Shown piece by piece: positions 16,938-26,375 of a stretch of DNA of 64,000 bases; positions within the stretch are counted from its first letter, which is position 1; each line of letters opens with the position of its first letter. The stretch lies in NCBI RefSeq assembly GCF_041929235.1, contig NZ_JBHFNP010000131.1, positions 1 to 64,000 on the forward strand, read 5' to 3'. The position numbers were made by a program, and so were the translations under genes. Source of the stretch: Microseira sp041929235 (GTDB lineage Bacteria; Cyanobacteriota; Cyanobacteriia; Cyanobacteriales; Aerosakkonemataceae). The notes under the pieces were generated by a model. That model was not told the origin of the DNA. It made no database searches and worked only from the letters and a program-made list of their open reading frames with translations.

Positions 16938-18962
16938 ATGTCGCTGAATCACCACCGCTGTAAGGCAGAAATATTAGTTGTTGACGATTGCCCTGCCAAC
17001 TTAAAATTGTTAATCAATATTTTACGAAAAAATGGGTACAAAGTTAGACCTGTTACAGATGGTATTTTAGCAATAGAAGCGGTAAAAAAAAGCAAGCCAG
17101 ATTTGATATTGCTCGATATTCTCATGCCCAATATAGACGGGTATGAAGTGTGTAAACAACTCAAATCAGACCCGGAAACAGAAAAGATTCCGGTCATTTT
17201 TTTAAGCGCGCTTTCTGAAGGGTTAGATAAAGCATCAGCGTTTCAAGTAGGCGGGGCAGACTACATTACCAAACCCTTTCAAGTTGAGGAAGCATTAGCG
17301 CGGGTGAACCATCAACTCACCCTGAAGTCTTTACAAGCGCAACTACAGGAAAAAAATCAACAATTAACCGAACAGAATTCCCGACTGAAAAAAGAAATAC
17401 GCGATCGCAGACAAGCGGAGATGGAAATTCGCCTGCTTTTGGCAACCTCCCACGCCATCCATCGCGCCCCCGACTTGCACGCCGCCTTTAACGATATCCT
17501 CAAAATGATCTGTCAAAGTTTGCAATGGGATTTAGCAGAGACGTGGATTCCCAACGGCGATGGCACAATCTTAGAATGCAGTGAAGGTTGCTATTTAAAA
17601 GATGCCAGTCTTTCAGACTATCGACAAAAAAGCAAGCGATTAACCTTTGCACCCGGAGAAGGAATTCCCGGTCGAATTTGGCTATCCAAGCGTCCCGAAT
17701 GGATTGAAAATATTTCTGAAGTAGATGGGTCAGCTTTCATCCGAGTTGAAATTGCAGCAAGCGCGGGATTAAAAGCAGCTTTTGGCGTGCCGATATTGGC
17801 GCAAGATAAAGTTTTAGCGATTTGGATTTTCTATCAAAAACAAATCAGTGCTTATCAATCCCGGATGGTGGAATTAGTGCAAGCAGTTGCCACCCAATTA
17901 GGAGCGATCGTCCAGCGCAAGCAAGCAGAAGATGCCTTACGCATTGCCGAACAACGATATCACAGCATCGTTGAAAACGCGATTGATGGTATATTTCAAT
18001 CAACGCCAGAAGGACGGTATTTGAGCGTTAATCCTGCCTTAGCAAGGATTTATGGTTACGCTTCTCCAGAAGAGTTAATGCTTGCCATGAAAAACATTAA
18101 CGAGCAATTATATGTTGACCCCAAGCGACGCAACGAATTTATCGCCGCCATCGAAGTTGATGGCGCTGTATCTGGGTTTGAATCGCTAATTTATCGTCAA
18201 GATGGAACGCAAATTTGGATCTCGGAAAATGCTCGCGCGGTGAGAGATTCTACCGGCAGGTTACTATACTATGAAGGCACGGTATCTGATATTACCGAAC
18301 GCAAGCTGGCACAGCAAGCTTTGGAATTGCAAAAAGCCCAGACCGAACGATTGCTGCTGAATATTTTGCCCCAATCCATCGCCACGCGCCTGAAAGCTGG
18401 GGAAACACCGATTGCCGACCAATTTGAAGCAGTGAGCGTATTGTTTGCCGATCTAGTGGGATTTACCAACTTTTCCGCGCAACAGACACCAGCAGAATTG
18501 GTAGAAATACTGAATGCAATTTTTTCCGAATTCGATCGCTTAGCAGAAAAGCATCGGTTGGAAAAGATTAAAACGATTGGGGATGCTTATATGGTAGTGG
18601 GAGGATTGCCCGTACCGCGTCCCAATTATGATGAAGCGATCGCTCAAATGGCACTCGACATGCTGGGTGGAATTAACCGACTCAACGCCAAGACAAACCA
18701 AGCATTTCAAGTGCGGATCGGCATCAACATCGGTACCGTCATCGCCGGAGTCATCGGCAAAAGCAAGTTTATCTACGACCTTTGGGGCGATACCGTCAAC
18801 GTTGCCTCGCGCATGGAGTCTAGCGGAATGCCGGGAAAAATTCAAGTCAGCGCTGCCACCTACGAATGCTTAAAAGATCGGTTTGAATTTGAAGAACGGG
18901 GGATAATAGAGGTTAAAGGTAAAGGAGAAATGCTCACCTACTGGTTGAAAGGAAGGCATTGA
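16938..18962 (+). CDS. REC-GAF-PAS class III adenylate cyclase
   Basis: 674 residues, soluble. Receiver about 9-130 with phosphoacceptor Asp in LILLDILMP, coiled coil about 130-165, GAF about 170-335, PAS about 340-465, linker helix about 465-490 (LLLNILPQSIATRL, typical before cyclase domains), class III cyclase domain about 500-674. Metal-binding Asp occurs in VLFADLVGFT and in KTIGDAYM. The purine-selecting pair looks like Lys (EKIKTIGD) and Asp (YDLWGDTVN), the adenylate-cyclase combination. Product is therefore probably cAMP, with synthesis gated by phosphorylation and a GAF ligand. It follows the Cache kinase by about 110 bp and precedes a REC-GAF-GGDEF gene by 12 bp with closely similar REC and GAF parts. 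Confidence 0.92.
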   Translation: MSLNHHRCKAEILVVDDCPANLKLLINILRKNGYKVRPVTDGILAIEAVKKSKPDLILLDILMPNIDGYEVCKQLKSDPETEKIPVIFLSALSEGLDKASAFQVGGADYITKPFQVEEALARVNHQLTLKSLQAQLQEKNQQLTEQNSRLKKEIRDRRQAEMEIRLLLATSHAIHRAPDLHAAFNDILKMICQSLQWDLAETWIPNGDGTILECSEGCYLKDASLSDYRQKSKRLTFAPGEGIPGRIWLSKRPEWIENISEVDGSAFIRVEIAASAGLKAAFGVPILAQDKVLAIWIFYQKQISAYQSRMVELVQAVATQLGAIVQRKQAEDALRIAEQRYHSIVENAIDGIFQSTPEGRYLSVNPALARIYGYASPEELMLAMKNINEQLYVDPKRRNEFIAAIEVDGAVSGFESLIYRQDGTQIWISENARAVRDSTGRLLYYEGTVSDITERKLAQQALELQKAQTERLLLNILPQSIATRLKAGETPIADQFEAVSVLFADLVGFTNFSAQQTPAELVEILNAIFSEFDRLAEKHRLEKIKTIGDAYMVVGGLPVPRPNYDEAIAQMALDMLGGINRLNAKTNQAFQVRIGINIGTVIAGVIGKSKFIYDLWGDTVNVASRMESSGMPGKIQVSAATYECLKDRFEFEERGIIEVKGKGEMLTYWLKGRH

Positions 18963-18974
18963 AAAAAAAACTCT

Positions 18975-20483
18975 ATGAACTTAACATCCAGCAACAATTA
19001 TAAGGGAAATATCTTAATCGTTGACGATACAATAGCGAACTTACGCTTATTAGTCAATCTCTTGCGGGAAAATGGCTATAAAGTTCGACCAGTTACCGAT
19101 GGCAACTTGGCGTTAGAGGCGATTCAAGAAAAGCATCCCGACTTAATCTTGCTGGATATTATCATGCCGGATTTGTCTGGATACGAAATTTGCCAAACCT
19201 TGAAAGCTAACCCGAAAACCAGAGAAATTCCCGTGATTTTCTTGAGTGGACTTTCTGAGGGGTTAGACAAAAGCAAAGCATTTCAAATCGGCGGGGAAGA
19301 TTACATTACCAAACCATTTCAAGTCGAGGAAGTATTGGCGAGGGTAGCTCTTCAACTCACCCGGCGATCGCTGCAAGTCCAACTGCAACAAAAAAACCAA
19401 CTGTTGAGTCAACAAAACGCTCAGTTGCAACTCTTACTAAAAGCAACACAAGCAATTAATTCTGCCCCCAACCTTGACGCCGCTTTAGAAAAAATTCTCG
19501 CTTTAGTGTGCCAAACCATCGGATGGGATTTGGGCGAAGCTTGGGTGGTCAATTCAGATAGATTTGTCCTCGAACGCAGTTGGGGTTGGTATGCCAACGA
19601 GGGGAAGCTCGAAGAATTTCATCTGTTCAGCAAAACGTTGATATTTCGCCGTAACGAGGGGATGCCGGGGCGAATTTGGGCAACCAAACAACCTGAATGG
19701 GTACAGGATATTTCCCAACAAGAAGTGCAAGTTTTTCCCCGTTGCCATTTAGCTGCCGCTGTGGGACTAAAAGCAGCATTCGGAGTTCCCATTCTCTTCG
19801 ATAACCAAGTTCTTGCCATTCTAATATTTTTTAGCAAAAAAAATTCCACACCTGAAGATCGTTCCCTGGAATTGGTGAATGCGATCGCCACTCAGTTGGG
19901 GTCGTTCGTGGAGCGAAAACAAGCGGAAACCGCACTTTTTGCCGCGAACCAAAAACTAGCGTTACTCGCTACTTTGGATGAGTTAACAGGTGTTGCCAAC
20001 CGCCGTTATTTTAACGAACACCTGGCACGAGAATGGAGCAGATTAAAACGAGAGCAAATACCCCTGTCGTTGATTCTGTGCGATATTGATTATTTCAAAC
20101 GCTATAACGACTACTACGGACATTTAGCTGGGGATGTCACTTTAAAGCAGGTGGCACAAGCAATTAGAAAAGTTCTCAAGCGTCCAGCAGATTTGGTGGC
20201 GCGTTACGGCGGCGAAGAATTTGTCATCCTGCTGCCGAACACATCGATGGCAGGAGCGGTGCAAGTTGGGGAATTAATCCGACAACAAGTGCAACAACTC
20301 AAAATTCCCCATGCCCAATCTTTAGTCAGCGATTATGTGACTTTGAGTTTAGGAATTAGTAGTTTAGTACCCAGTTTGAAAGAGTCGCCAGAAGTGTTAA
20401 TCAAAATGGCAGATGAGGCACTTTATGCAGCAAAAAGACAAGGGCGAAATATTGCGGTTGCTCGTCAAGCTGTCCTGGATTGA
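18975..20483 (+). CDS. REC-GAF-GGDEF diguanylate cyclase
   Basis: 502 residues. Receiver about 11-130 with Asp in LILLDIIMP, coiled coil, GAF about 155-315, GGDEF domain about 330-495. The active-site motif is GGEEF at 412-416 and the inhibitory I-site RPAD at 403-406 is correctly spaced five residues before it, so an active, feedback-inhibited c-di-GMP synthase is expected. Receiver and GAF are close relatives of those in the preceding adenylate cyclase (shared VRPVTDG, GGxDYITKPFQVEE and GxPGRIW motifs). The pair looks like a duplication of one input module with different outputs. The 12-bp spacing from the cyclase gene suggests one operon. Confidence 0.94.
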   Translation: MNLTSSNNYKGNILIVDDTIANLRLLVNLLRENGYKVRPVTDGNLALEAIQEKHPDLILLDIIMPDLSGYEICQTLKANPKTREIPVIFLSGLSEGLDKSKAFQIGGEDYITKPFQVEEVLARVALQLTRRSLQVQLQQKNQLLSQQNAQLQLLLKATQAINSAPNLDAALEKILALVCQTIGWDLGEAWVVNSDRFVLERSWGWYANEGKLEEFHLFSKTLIFRRNEGMPGRIWATKQPEWVQDISQQEVQVFPRCHLAAAVGLKAAFGVPILFDNQVLAILIFFSKKNSTPEDRSLELVNAIATQLGSFVERKQAETALFAANQKLALLATLDELTGVANRRYFNEHLAREWSRLKREQIPLSLILCDIDYFKRYNDYYGHLAGDVTLKQVAQAIRKVLKRPADLVARYGGEEFVILLPNTSMAGAVQVGELIRQQVQQLKIPHAQSLVSDYVTLSLGISSLVPSLKESPEVLIKMADEALYAAKRQGRNIAVARQAVLD

Positions 20484-21084
20484 GAAAATTTCAGTTGACA
20501 GTTGACAGTTGACAGTTGACAGAAGCGTAACGCACCATCAACGCTAATTGCTAATAGGCATATTTTTTCTGTAGGGTGCGTGACGTTGTGAGCATATTTC
20601 AACGTAGCAATGAGACTGGTAACGTCACGCACCAGCCAGCAATTGCGATCCGCAGCTTTAGTCCTGTACGCAATTGATAACATTACCTTTCAGTGGACAA
20701 CCGACAACCGACAATTATCAATGAAAAACTCGGTTTAGAGCCAGGTGATTCTAGGACGGTGACTAACTGCCAACTGTCAACTGTCCACTGTCCACTGTTA
20801 GCTTCTGGATGCAAAGTTTTGCAACATTAGCTGAATAAATATTTTAATATCCTTGCCAAAAACGCGGTTTTGTGAAAATTACCGTCGTTGGTAAAATTAT
20901 CCGCGCCAAAAATGCTGGAAAGTCACCAGCGCCTGACAAAAGAGCGGGTTTTAATCGCTCAAATCCGACAGCTTCACAAGTTCCTCAAATTTGTTGTCTA
21001 CCTTGAGAGTGAGCCAGATCGGTCATGGGTCAGCACTCAGGGGTCAACTGACAACTGACTAAAGGCAAATGACGAGGTATAACA
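20484..21084. other. Long repeat-bearing intergenic region, nifJ leader
   Basis: Starts with a tandem TTGACAG array (about 20492-20521) whose inverse CTGTCAACTGTCCACTGTC lies near 20774-20798. A perfect 13-bp inverted repeat GGTGCGTGACGTT (20575-20587) / AACGTCACGCACC (20621-20633) forms a hairpin. The stretch 20800-21080 is AT-rich and must hold the nifJ promoter; I see no certain boxes. GACGAGGT about ten bases before ATG 21085 is the ribosome site. No gene seen. Confidence 0.7.
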
Positions 21085-24000
21085 ATGAACAAGAGAACAT
21101 TTGCAACCATAGATGGCAACGAAGCAGTTGCCCAAGTCGCTTACCGACTCAATGAAGCGATCGCAATCTACCCGATCACCCCTTCAACTCCGATGGGCGA
21201 ATGGGCGGATGCGTGGGCATCTGAAGGCAAACCGAATCTCTGGGGTACCGTTCCCTCCATCATCGAGATGCAGAGTGAAGGGGGCGTAGCGGGTGCAATC
21301 CACGGCGCGCTACAGACGGGTTCCCTCGCCACCACGTTCACGGCGTCCCAGGGATTATTGTTGATGATCCCAAACATGTATAAAATTGCCGGAGAACTCA
21401 CGCCTTGCGTCTTCCACATCGCCGCGCGCAGTCTCGCCGCCCAAGGGCTTTCGATTTTCGGCGATCACAGCGACGTGATGGCAGCGCGTGCCACTGGATG
21501 GGCGATGCTGTGTTCTGCTTCCGTGCAAGAAGCGCATGATTTTGCATTAATTGCTACGCGAGCATCGTTAGAATCGCGGATTCCTTTCGTGCATTTCTTT
21601 GATGGGTTCAGGACATCCCATGAAGTGCAGAAAGTAGAAATTTTGACCGATGACGACTTGAGTTCGCAAATACCGGCAGAATTAGTATTGGCGATGCGCG
21701 ATCGCGCCCTCACTCCAGATCGTCCCGTCATTCGCGGCACGGCACAAAACCCGGATGTTTACTTCCAAGCCAGAGAAACCGTCAATCCTTTCTATCTCGC
21801 CTGCCCGGATATAGTTCAAAAAGTAATGGATGAATTTGCCACACTCACCGGGCGGCAATATCAATTATTTGAATACCACGGAGATCCAGAAGCAGAACGA
21901 GTCATTATATTGATGGGTTCCGGTTGCGAAACCGTTCACGAAACCGTAGATTACCTCAACAATAAAGGCGAAAAAGTCGGCGTTCTCAAAGTACGGTTGT
22001 ATCGTCCCTTTGATGCGAAACGGTTTGTAGAAGCCTTGCCAGAAACTATCAAGAGTATCGCCGTTTTAGACCGGACTAAAGAACCCGGCAGTGCTGGCGA
22101 ACCCTTGTATGTGGATGTAATTACCGCTCTCATCGAACAAGGTCGCACATCGATTAAAGTCATCGGTGGACGTTATGGGTTATCTTCTAAAGAATTTAAC
22201 CCAGCAATGGTTAAAGCCGTTTTCGATAACCTCGCCGCCGCCGCACCCAAAAATCACTTTACCGTGGGAATTAACGATGACATTACCCACACCAGCTTAG
22301 ACTACGACCGGGAATTTTCTATCGAACCCGATAGCGTTGTTAGAGCTATTTTCTACGGTTTGGGTTCGGATGGCACCGTCGGCGCGAACAAAAACTCGAT
22401 CAAAATTATCGGCGAAGAAACCGATAATTATGCCCAAGGTTACTTCGTCTACGACTCGAAGAAATCCGGGTCGGTCACCGTTTCCCACCTGCGATTTGGT
22501 CCGGAATTAATTCGATCGACCTACTTGGTAGATAAAGCCAACTTTGTCGCCTGTCACCAATGGGAATTTGTGGAAAAATTCCCGATTCTCAAAGAAATCG
22601 TGCCGGGGGGAACATTCCTACTGAATTCTCCTTACGCTGCCGATGAAGTTTGGCACAAACTGCCCAAATCGGTACAAGAGCAAATAATCGAGAAACAACT
22701 CAAATTTTATGCGATCGACGGCTCTAAAGTCGCCCGCGAAGCGGGGATGGGGGGACGCATTAACACGGTGATGCAAGTTTGTTTCTTCGCAGTTTCGGGA
22801 GTGCTGCCGCGATCAGAAGCGATTGAGCAAATTAAGAAATCAATTCGCAAGACTTACGGCAAGAAAGGCGAAGAAATCGTGCAGATGAATATCAAAGCCG
22901 TGGATCAAACCCTGGAAAATCTGTACGAAGTATCCTATGGTGGATTAAACGAAGGGGAAGAAGAAAATAAATCCCCAATTCCCGATACCGCACCCGCATT
23001 TGTCCGCGAAGTTTTAGGCAAGATGATTGCGCGGGAAGGGGATGAACTGCCCGTTAGCGCATTACCTTGCGATGGTACTTTCCCCAGCGGTACTACTAAA
23101 TGGGAAAAACGCAATATTGCCGAAGAAATTCCCGTTTGGGACCCGAATGTTTGCGTGCAATGCGGTAAGTGCGTTATGGTGTGTCCCCATAGTGTAATTC
23201 GCAGCAAAGTTTACGAACCAGAAGAACTGGAAAATGCACCGGAAACTTTCAAGAGTACTAACGCGAAAGACCAGGATTGGAAAGGGTTAAAATTCACCAT
23301 TCAAGTTGCGGCAGAAGATTGTACCGGATGCGGCGTCTGCGTCGATGTTTGTCCGGCGAAGAATAAATCTGAACCGAAACTGAAGGCGATTAATATGGAA
23401 CCGCAATTGCCATTGCGGGAACAAGAACGGCAGAATTGGGATTACTTCTTAAGTCTTCCCAATCCGGATCGGCGCGAATTGAAGCTGACGAAAATTGGTC
23501 AGCAACAAATGCAAGAACCGCTGTTTGAATTTTCCGGTGCTTGTGGCGGATGCGGCGAGACACCATATCTGAAATTAGTGAGTCAATTGTTTGGCGATCG
23601 CATGTTAGTCGCCAACGCCACCGGGTGTTCTTCCATCTACGGCGGTAACCTGCCAACAACGCCTTGGACCCACAACGCCGAAGGACGCGGACCCGCTTGG
23701 TCGAACAGTTTATTTGAAGATAACGCCGAATTCGGATTAGGTTTCCGCGTCTCGATCGACAAACATACCGAATTTGCCGCCGAATTGCTCAAAAAATTGG
23801 CAACAGAAATCGGCGAATCCCTCGCCACAGATATCTTAAACGCCGAACAAAAAGACGAAGCGGATATTTGGGAACAAAGGGAACGAGTTGCCCAGTTGAA
23901 ACAACGCCTAGATCAACTGCTGAATTCCGAACCAGAAGCAAATCTAAAATACAAACTCCAAAATCTGAAATCCCTCGCGGATTATCTAGTCAAGAAGAGC

Positions 24001-24729
24001 GTCTGGATTATAGGCGGTGACGGTTGGGCGTATGATATTGGTTACGGCGGTTTAGACCACGTTTTAGCCAGCGGACGTAACGTCAATATCCTCGTATTGG
24101 ATACCGAAGTTTATTCCAATACTGGCGGACAAATGTCCAAATCTACTCCCCGGGCAGCAGTGGCTAAATTTGCCGCCGGAGGAAAACCCGCAGCTAAGAA
24201 AGATTTGGGTTTAATTGCCATGACATATGGCAACGTTTACGTCGCCAGCGTCGCCATGGGTGCGAGGGACGAACACACTTTGAAAGCGTTCCTAGAAGCC
24301 GAAGCATATGATGGCCCATCGCTGATTATTGCTTATTCCCATTGCATCGCCCACGGCATCAACATGATGACCGGAATGCAACAACAAAAAGCAGCAGTAG
24401 AATCCGGTCGTTGGTTGCTTTATCGGTACAATCCAGAACGGGTCAAACTACACGAAAATCCGCTGCAATTAGACAGCCGTTCTCCTCGTTTTCCAGTCGA
24501 ACAATCGATGTACAACGAGAACCGTTTCAACATGTTAAGGCGCAGCAAACCAGAAGATGCGAAACGGTTACTAGAAGCAGCGCAGTCAGATGTAAATACC
24601 CGTTGGCAAATGTATCAATATCTAGCTGCAAGGCAGTTAGAAAAACCCGCCAACGGCAACGGCAACGGTAATGGCTCAAACGGTGAATCAAAACCACCCA
24701 AGGAAGTTGTGAAAACGACTGAAGGCTAA
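21085..24729 (+). CDS. nifJ: Pyruvate:ferredoxin (flavodoxin) oxidoreductase
   Basis: 1214 residues, cytoplasmic. Decarboxylates pyruvate to acetyl-CoA and reduces ferredoxin or flavodoxin. The N-terminal domain reads YPITPSTPMGEWADAWA; gamma/alpha parts continue to about 650; a two-cluster ferredoxin domain has CVQCGKCVMVCP from 690 and CTGCGVCVDVCP from 746; the thiamine-diphosphate domain begins near CGGCGET and has IIGGDGWAYDIGYGGLDH and TEVYSNTGGQ. The length is usual for the single-chain enzyme. The tail ends in an Asn/Gly slippage tract (NGNGNGNGSNG). In cyanobacteria the enzyme works in nitrogen fixation or, more generally, dark anoxic fermentation; no nif genes are nearby, and the neighbours point to fermentation. 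Confidence 0.97.
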   Translation: MNKRTFATIDGNEAVAQVAYRLNEAIAIYPITPSTPMGEWADAWASEGKPNLWGTVPSIIEMQSEGGVAGAIHGALQTGSLATTFTASQGLLLMIPNMYKIAGELTPCVFHIAARSLAAQGLSIFGDHSDVMAARATGWAMLCSASVQEAHDFALIATRASLESRIPFVHFFDGFRTSHEVQKVEILTDDDLSSQIPAELVLAMRDRALTPDRPVIRGTAQNPDVYFQARETVNPFYLACPDIVQKVMDEFATLTGRQYQLFEYHGDPEAERVIILMGSGCETVHETVDYLNNKGEKVGVLKVRLYRPFDAKRFVEALPETIKSIAVLDRTKEPGSAGEPLYVDVITALIEQGRTSIKVIGGRYGLSSKEFNPAMVKAVFDNLAAAAPKNHFTVGINDDITHTSLDYDREFSIEPDSVVRAIFYGLGSDGTVGANKNSIKIIGEETDNYAQGYFVYDSKKSGSVTVSHLRFGPELIRSTYLVDKANFVACHQWEFVEKFPILKEIVPGGTFLLNSPYAADEVWHKLPKSVQEQIIEKQLKFYAIDGSKVAREAGMGGRINTVMQVCFFAVSGVLPRSEAIEQIKKSIRKTYGKKGEEIVQMNIKAVDQTLENLYEVSYGGLNEGEEENKSPIPDTAPAFVREVLGKMIAREGDELPVSALPCDGTFPSGTTKWEKRNIAEEIPVWDPNVCVQCGKCVMVCPHSVIRSKVYEPEELENAPETFKSTNAKDQDWKGLKFTIQVAAEDCTGCGVCVDVCPAKNKSEPKLKAINMEPQLPLREQERQNWDYFLSLPNPDRRELKLTKIGQQQMQEPLFEFSGACGGCGETPYLKLVSQLFGDRMLVANATGCSSIYGGNLPTTPWTHNAEGRGPAWSNSLFEDNAEFGLGFRVSIDKHTEFAAELLKKLATEIGESLATDILNAEQKDEADIWEQRERVAQLKQRLDQLLNSEPEANLKYKLQNLKSLADYLVKKSVWIIGGDGWAYDIGYGGLDHVLASGRNVNILVLDTEVYSNTGGQMSKSTPRAAVAKFAAGGKPAAKKDLGLIAMTYGNVYVASVAMGARDEHTLKAFLEAEAYDGPSLIIAYSHCIAHGINMMTGMQQQKAAVESGRWLLYRYNPERVKLHENPLQLDSRSPRFPVEQSMYNENRFNMLRRSKPEDAKRLLEAAQSDVNTRWQMYQYLAARQLEKPANGNGNGNGSNGESKPPKEVVKTTEG

Positions 24730-24732
24730 TAG

Positions 24733-24820
24733 CTAATAGTTAATTGCTAATTGGTAATCGAAAACCCCAATTAGCAATTAGCAATTACCAATTACCAATT
24801 ACCAATTACCGAGAAACAGC
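24733..24820. repeat. Heptamer repeat tract between nifJ and the activase gene
   Basis: TAGCTAATAGTTAATTGCTAA then inverted TTAGCAATTAGCAATTACC and four tandem AATTACC units. The two halves can pair into a long imperfect hairpin. The open frame of the next gene extends back through it to 24744 (reading QLAISNYQLPITNY), which is why the later ATG at 24822 is preferred as that gene's start. Confidence 0.85.
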
Positions 24821-24821
24821 C

Positions 24822-25442
24822 ATGAACTCCACAACCCAATCGGTATCAGAAGTAGAAATTCCCCCCGGTTACCTCAACATTATGGGTTACGTTGACGAAT
24901 CAGAAGTCAATGGCCCAGGCTGCCGCGCCGTGGTGTGGGTACAAGGTTGCAAGCGAGAATGTGCTGCATGTTTTAATCCCGCTTCTTGGTCGTTTGAAAT
25001 TAACCAATTAATTGCGGTAGATGAATTGGCAGCGCAAATTTTAAACAATCCCCGCAACGAAGGCGTTACTTTTTCCGGAGGAGAACCTTTCCTGCAAGCA
25101 CCCGCCCTCGCTCAATTAGCCCGAAAATTAAAAGTAGCCGGTTTAAACGTCATGTCTTTTAGCGGCTATACTTTGCCAGAATTGCAAGGGGAAAATGCAC
25201 CCGCAGGCGCAAGCGAATTACTCGAACAATTAGACATTTTAGTCGATGGCCCTTACGTGGAATCTTTAGCGATTAATTCTCCTGATTCGCCCGTCTCTTC
25301 CCGCAATCAACGGGTGCGGGTATTGAATCCAGCTTTTGAAGATAAAATCACCTGGGCAAGCGACCAAGTAGAAATTCACATTTTCAAAGATGGAACCCGT
25401 CTGATTACTGGTTTTCGAGGACAAATGGGTTTGAGTGAATGA
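24822..25442 (+). CDS. Radical-SAM glycyl-radical-enzyme activase (NrdG/PflA-like)
   Basis: About 206 residues from ATG 24822. The cluster motif is CKRECAACFNP (Cys-x3-Cys-x2-Cys), followed by GVTFSGGEPFLQ for S-adenosylmethionine binding, LNVMSFSGYTL, and LLEQLDILVDGPYV as in NrdG. Such enzymes generate the glycyl radical on anaerobic ribonucleotide reductase or pyruvate formate-lyase. Neither target lies in the window. Placement 90 bp after nifJ suggests expression under the same anoxic conditions. NrdG is favoured by the small size and the MGYVDESEVNGPGCRAVVWVQGC-like opening; PflA cannot be excluded. The longer frame from 24744 would translate intergenic repeat. Confidence 0.85.
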   Translation: MNSTTQSVSEVEIPPGYLNIMGYVDESEVNGPGCRAVVWVQGCKRECAACFNPASWSFEINQLIAVDELAAQILNNPRNEGVTFSGGEPFLQAPALAQLARKLKVAGLNVMSFSGYTLPELQGENAPAGASELLEQLDILVDGPYVESLAINSPDSPVSSRNQRVRVLNPAFEDKITWASDQVEIHIFKDGTRLITGFRGQMGLSE

Positions 25443-25460
25443 ACGAGAGAGTTGAGATCT

Positions 25461-25540
25461 GGACTTACGCAGCGACACCAAATATGGTGCGTTACGCGCT
25501 TCGCTAACGCCCCCTACAGATAGAGGCTTTGCGTAAGTCC
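25461..25540. repeat. 80-bp hairpin element with 11-bp terminal inverted repeats
   Basis: GGACTTACGCA (25461-25471) and TGCGTAAGTCC (25530-25540) are perfect inverse ends around GGTGCGTTACGCGCTTCGC and CCCCCTACAG, motifs also seen in the intergenic DNA near 8.2-8.4 kb. A small non-autonomous element or folded RNA between two genes of the nifJ cluster. Confidence 0.8.
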
Positions 25541-25577
25541 TGGAAATTTTAAATCGAATCTCAAAGGAGCGTATTTT

Positions 25578-26177
25578 ATGAAAATCTTAACAATTTTAGG
25601 AAGCCCAAAAAAACATGGTAACACTGCTACAGTGTTGAAACAATTTGAAGATTTAGTTGCCCCCGTGCATCAAGTGGAACGGATTAACGTTACAGATTAC
25701 AAGATCAATGGTTGCTTGGGATGTAATGTTTGTCAGGACAACATTGATGAACCGGGATGCGTGCAAAAAGATGATGCGCTAGAGATTCTCAATCGCATAC
25801 TAGCTGCGGATGTTGTTGTTTACGCCACACCGTTATATGCCTGGTCTTTTTCGGCTCAAATGAAAACCTTACTTGACCGGCATTACTGTTTGGTTAAATC
25901 GAAAGATCATCAAATCATCCATACACTAGGTGCGGGGAAGCAAACAGCACTCTTGGTAACTTGTGCCGGTCCAGTGGAACAAAATGCCGACCTGATTCAA
26001 GAGATATTTGACCGCATGATGGCGTATTGTAGTTCTCACGTAATTGGCAAATACGTCGTTCCCTTCTGCACTACTCCCGACGAATTAGGCGAAAAAGGAG
26101 AAACTTTTGCCAAGCAAATGGCGCGAGAGATTGCCGGAGTCGAAGTTGAGAGTAAAATGCTATCAACAGCGTGCTAG
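25578..26177 (+). CDS. Flavodoxin-fold iron-sulfur flavoprotein / NAD(P)H-dependent oxidoreductase
   Basis: 199 residues. The N-terminal MKILTILGSPKKHGNT is the FMN phosphate loop of the NADPH-dependent FMN reductase / iron-sulfur flavoprotein family. A compact cysteine set GCLGCNVCQDNIDEPGC (about 45-62) suits a 4Fe-4S cluster as in Isf proteins, though many FMN-only relatives keep similar cysteines. TPLYAWSFSAQMKTLLDR is the usual flavin/dimer region. AAAGGAG lies a few bases before ATG 25578. The neighbourhood (nifJ, activase) suggests an electron-transfer or oxygen-protection role in anoxic metabolism; substrate unknown. Confidence 0.8.
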   Translation: MKILTILGSPKKHGNTATVLKQFEDLVAPVHQVERINVTDYKINGCLGCNVCQDNIDEPGCVQKDDALEILNRILAADVVVYATPLYAWSFSAQMKTLLDRHYCLVKSKDHQIIHTLGAGKQTALLVTCAGPVEQNADLIQEIFDRMMAYCSSHVIGKYVVPFCTTPDELGEKGETFAKQMAREIAGVEVESKMLSTAC

Positions 26178-26375
26178 CTAATGATGAGAAGCAGGTGAGG
26201 AGATGAGTAGGTGTGAGGTATTTTCAGTGAATTTTGGGGCAGGCAGGACGCCTACCAAACAAGCAAAAATTAACTCTTGTGGGATGGGCATCCTGCCCGT
26301 CAGAAGCCAGAAAAAAATGTCTGATTTTTTATTTCTTTTTTGCTGAATGTTTGACTATTTTTACAAGGAGGATTT

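Noticed and set aside
17450..17935. GAF domains of the two cyclases and of the 34758 kinase as bilin-binding
   Set aside because: They have GxPGRIW-type sequence or no CH/CY motif at the anchor position, so they are ordinary ligand or redox GAFs.
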